From NCBI GenBank assembly GCA_009777535.1, contig WRLP01000005.1, positions 1-64,000 of the forward strand: 64,000 nt of DNA. The letters run 5' to 3'. Made by a program: the position numbers and the translations under genes. The DNA is from Treponema sp. (GTDB taxonomy: Bacteria > Spirochaetota > Spirochaetia > Treponematales > Breznakiellaceae). Below, in pieces: positions 62,594 to 64,000 of the stretch (positions within the stretch are counted from its first letter, which is position 1; each line of letters starts with the position of its first letter). The notes beneath the pieces were generated by a model. It searched no databases. It saw only the letters and a program-made list of their open reading frames with translations, and was not told the DNA's origin.

Positions 62594-63883
62594 GTGAAAA
62601 AACTTTTGATGAGATTCCGCAGCGCTTTTTTTGCCCCCCATTTCGACCTACGTGTAAGGCTGTTCCATGTACTGGCCTTGGGCGGGACTCTTATCAGCCT
62701 GCTTATGATGATTTTGGGGATCATCACCAACAGCGGCTTCGTCAATATTGCATTCAATCTGGGCAGCGCCGTACTTTCTTATACCCTGTTGACATACTCA
62801 CGTCTGACACGGCGTTATAAAATTTGCTACCTTATTACAGTCATAATTATATTTATGGGGCTGTTTCCCGTCCTGTTTTTCTCATCGGGGGGCTACCACA
62901 GCGGGATGCCGGCTTTTTTTGTGTTTGCAGTGGCCTTTACCGTTTTTATGCTGGAAGGGAAAAAAGCGATATTCTTTTCTCTGGCGGAACTCCTGCTGTA
63001 TACTGCTATCTGCCTTATCGCCTATTATTATCCCGAAACAGTCAATGCCTTTGCCAGAGAGCAGGAAGTTCTCCTCGACATTATTATAGCCTTTATCTCT
63101 GTGAGCCTGGTGTTAGGTGCCAGCCTCTTCCTGCACTTCCGGCTCTACAACGAGCAGCAGAAAAAACTTGATGAGCAAAATACAGTGCTTGACCATGCCA
63201 GCCGTGCCAAAACGGCGTTTCTTGCAAACACATCACACGAAATGAGAACGCCGTTAACGATTATTTCTGTTAATGTGCAGACAGTGATGGAAATACTTGA
63301 AGATATGGGCGGGGTACTGAAAGACAAGGAGGCCGGAAAACTGCTGGAGACTGCACAGGATGAAATCATGCGGCTTGCACGAATGGTTGGCGGAATGTTG
63401 AATTTAACATCAATGAGCGAGAGCGCCGAAAAGGAGATGGTAGATTTTACGGCTCTGCTTACAAGCAGCGCTGAAATGCTGCGGCTCTCGCTGCAAAGGT
63501 CGGGGAACTCTCTTGTTACCGGCATAGAAGCGGGCTTAAGTGTTTTCGGCAGCGCAGATTTGCTGGCGCAGGTCTTGACTAATTTAATACAAAATGCGGG
63601 CCAGCATACAAAGGACGGGACAATCAATCTATCTGCGGCAAGAAACAGCGGAGTAATTACCGTAACAATTGCAGATAACGGCAGCGGGATTCCGGAAAAT
63701 CTGCTGTCGCAAGTATTCGAGCGCGGTGTGTCTGATGGCGGGACAGGTTTTGGGCTGTACCTGTGCAGGACAGTTGTAGAATCACACGGCGGCAGGATAT
63801 GGATCGAGAGCAGGTATGGCAGCGGCACATCAGTGTTTTTTACCCTGCCTGTGTATGAAGGACAGTATGGAGGGCAGAAATGA
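62594..63883 (+). CDS. Membrane sensor histidine kinase
   Basis: A 429-residue kinase. About six membrane helices (about 20-185) form the input domain, with no large external loop, so it may sense within or at the membrane. HisKA dimerization domain with H-box FLANTSHEMRTPLT (about 213). HATPase domain with N-box LTNLIQNAGQHT (about 331), G1 DNGSGIPE and G2 GGTGFGLYLC. It starts at GTG 62594 behind AGAGG. It overlaps the following response regulator (ATGA). It diverges from glnA; a nitrogen signal is possible but unproven. Confidence 0.92.
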   Translation: MKKLLMRFRSAFFAPHFDLRVRLFHVLALGGTLISLLMMILGIITNSGFVNIAFNLGSAVLSYTLLTYSRLTRRYKICYLITVIIIFMGLFPVLFFSSGGYHSGMPAFFVFAVAFTVFMLEGKKAIFFSLAELLLYTAICLIAYYYPETVNAFAREQEVLLDIIIAFISVSLVLGASLFLHFRLYNEQQKKLDEQNTVLDHASRAKTAFLANTSHEMRTPLTIISVNVQTVMEILEDMGGVLKDKEAGKLLETAQDEIMRLARMVGGMLNLTSMSESAEKEMVDFTALLTSSAEMLRLSLQRSGNSLVTGIEAGLSVFGSADLLAQVLTNLIQNAGQHTKDGTINLSAARNSGVITVTIADNGSGIPENLLSQVFERGVSDGGTGFGLYLCRTVVESHGGRIWIESRYGSGTSVFFTLPVYEGQYGGQK

Positions 63884-64000
63884 GCGCCACGATCTTGTTA
63901 GTTGAAGATAACGAACAGATACTGCGGGGCAATGAGCGTATGCTCAAACGCCGGGGCTATACTGTCGCAACAGCGCTCACTCTGGCCGAAGCGAGATTCT
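63880..64000 (+). CDS. Response regulator, cut by window end
   Basis: The first 40 residues of a receiver domain: ATILLVEDNEQILRGNERML (acidic pair Glu-Asp) then KRRGYTVATALTLAEA. The phospho-Asp and output domain lie beyond 64000. GGAGGG precedes the ATG, which overlaps the kinase stop by four bases, so it is the partner of that kinase. Confidence 0.9.
   Translation, partial: MSATILLVEDNEQILRGNERMLKRRGYTVATALTLAEARF

Noticed and set aside
1-64000. tRNA or rRNA genes
   Set aside because: I looked for T-arm words and tRNA-like cloverleaves between genes; only the tRNA-like part of ssrA was found.

Overview
The window reads as chromosomal DNA of a Treponema-like anaerobic spirochaete; this is inferred from gene content, as no rRNA is present. 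The supporting signs are an ssrA (tmRNA) gene whose encoded tag reads ANYDSYEYALAA, Na+-pumping oxaloacetate decarboxylase, type III glutamine synthetase next to AsnA, a superoxide reductase/rubrerythrin/rubredoxin set in place of aerobic defences, many treponemal-style lipoproteins, and a CHASE2 adenylate cyclase paired with a FecR-like protein. Base composition is near 50% G+C and even along the window. No tRNA, rRNA, insertion sequence or CRISPR was found. The first ~120 bases are homopolymer-rich and may be a poor contig end.

Layout. 1-2.6 kb: a MazF-type toxin-antitoxin pair and a GntP permease. 2.7-11.5 kb: oadA (with two biotin domains), oadB and two large repeat-built surface lipoproteins. 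11.6-18.5 kb: FecR-like protein, CHASE2 cyclase, a sigma-70 factor, a LysM/degenerate-M23 protein, dCMP deaminase and an unknown protein. 18.5-20.1 kb: mgtE behind a long structured leader that carries a short ORF. 20.1-23.8 kb: an oxygen-defence operon. 23.9-27.3 kb: a ZnuABC-type metal importer operon. 27.5-29.0 kb: a mosaic array of 17 small hairpins that runs up to ssrA, then a 117-bp palindrome. 29.0-30.2 kb: DUF454 and ZIP proteins. 30.2-37.3 kb: gdhA-asnA-glnN-argG-argH. 37.4-40.5 kb: a DtxR/MntR-type repressor and feoAB plus a tiny Cys-rich FeoB partner. 40.5-44.2 kb: purL. 44.3-53.7 kb: exported nucleotidase, phosphatase, metallo-hydrolase, beta-barrel and lipoproteins. 53.8-62.4 kb: a tightly packed set of nine genes led by glnA. 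62.6 kb to the end: a two-component system cut by the window edge.

Two operons centre on glutamine and glutamate. gdhA-asnA-glnN-argG-argH fixes ammonium into glutamate, asparagine and glutamine and carries nitrogen on to arginine. glnA-(ANTAR)-guaA-pyrG-hisH-hisF joins a second glutamine synthetase to enzymes that use glutamine or ammonia. The second operon encodes an ANTAR RNA-binding antiterminator. The glnA leader begins with a hairpin whose six-base loop has A at position 1 and G at position 4, the feature ANTAR proteins recognise. A similar loop overlaps an intrinsic terminator just ahead of gdhA, so one regulator may control both operons.

The observations most worth following are: the mgtE leader (short ORF with an Asp-rich run ending in Pro, competing helices, a hairpin covering the mgtE ribosome binding site); the hairpin array before ssrA, which shows paired base changes in one stem; the two nitrogen-operon leaders; and a three-gene cassette of a membrane protein, a glutathionylspermidine-synthase-like ligase and an unknown protein at the end of the glnA operon.
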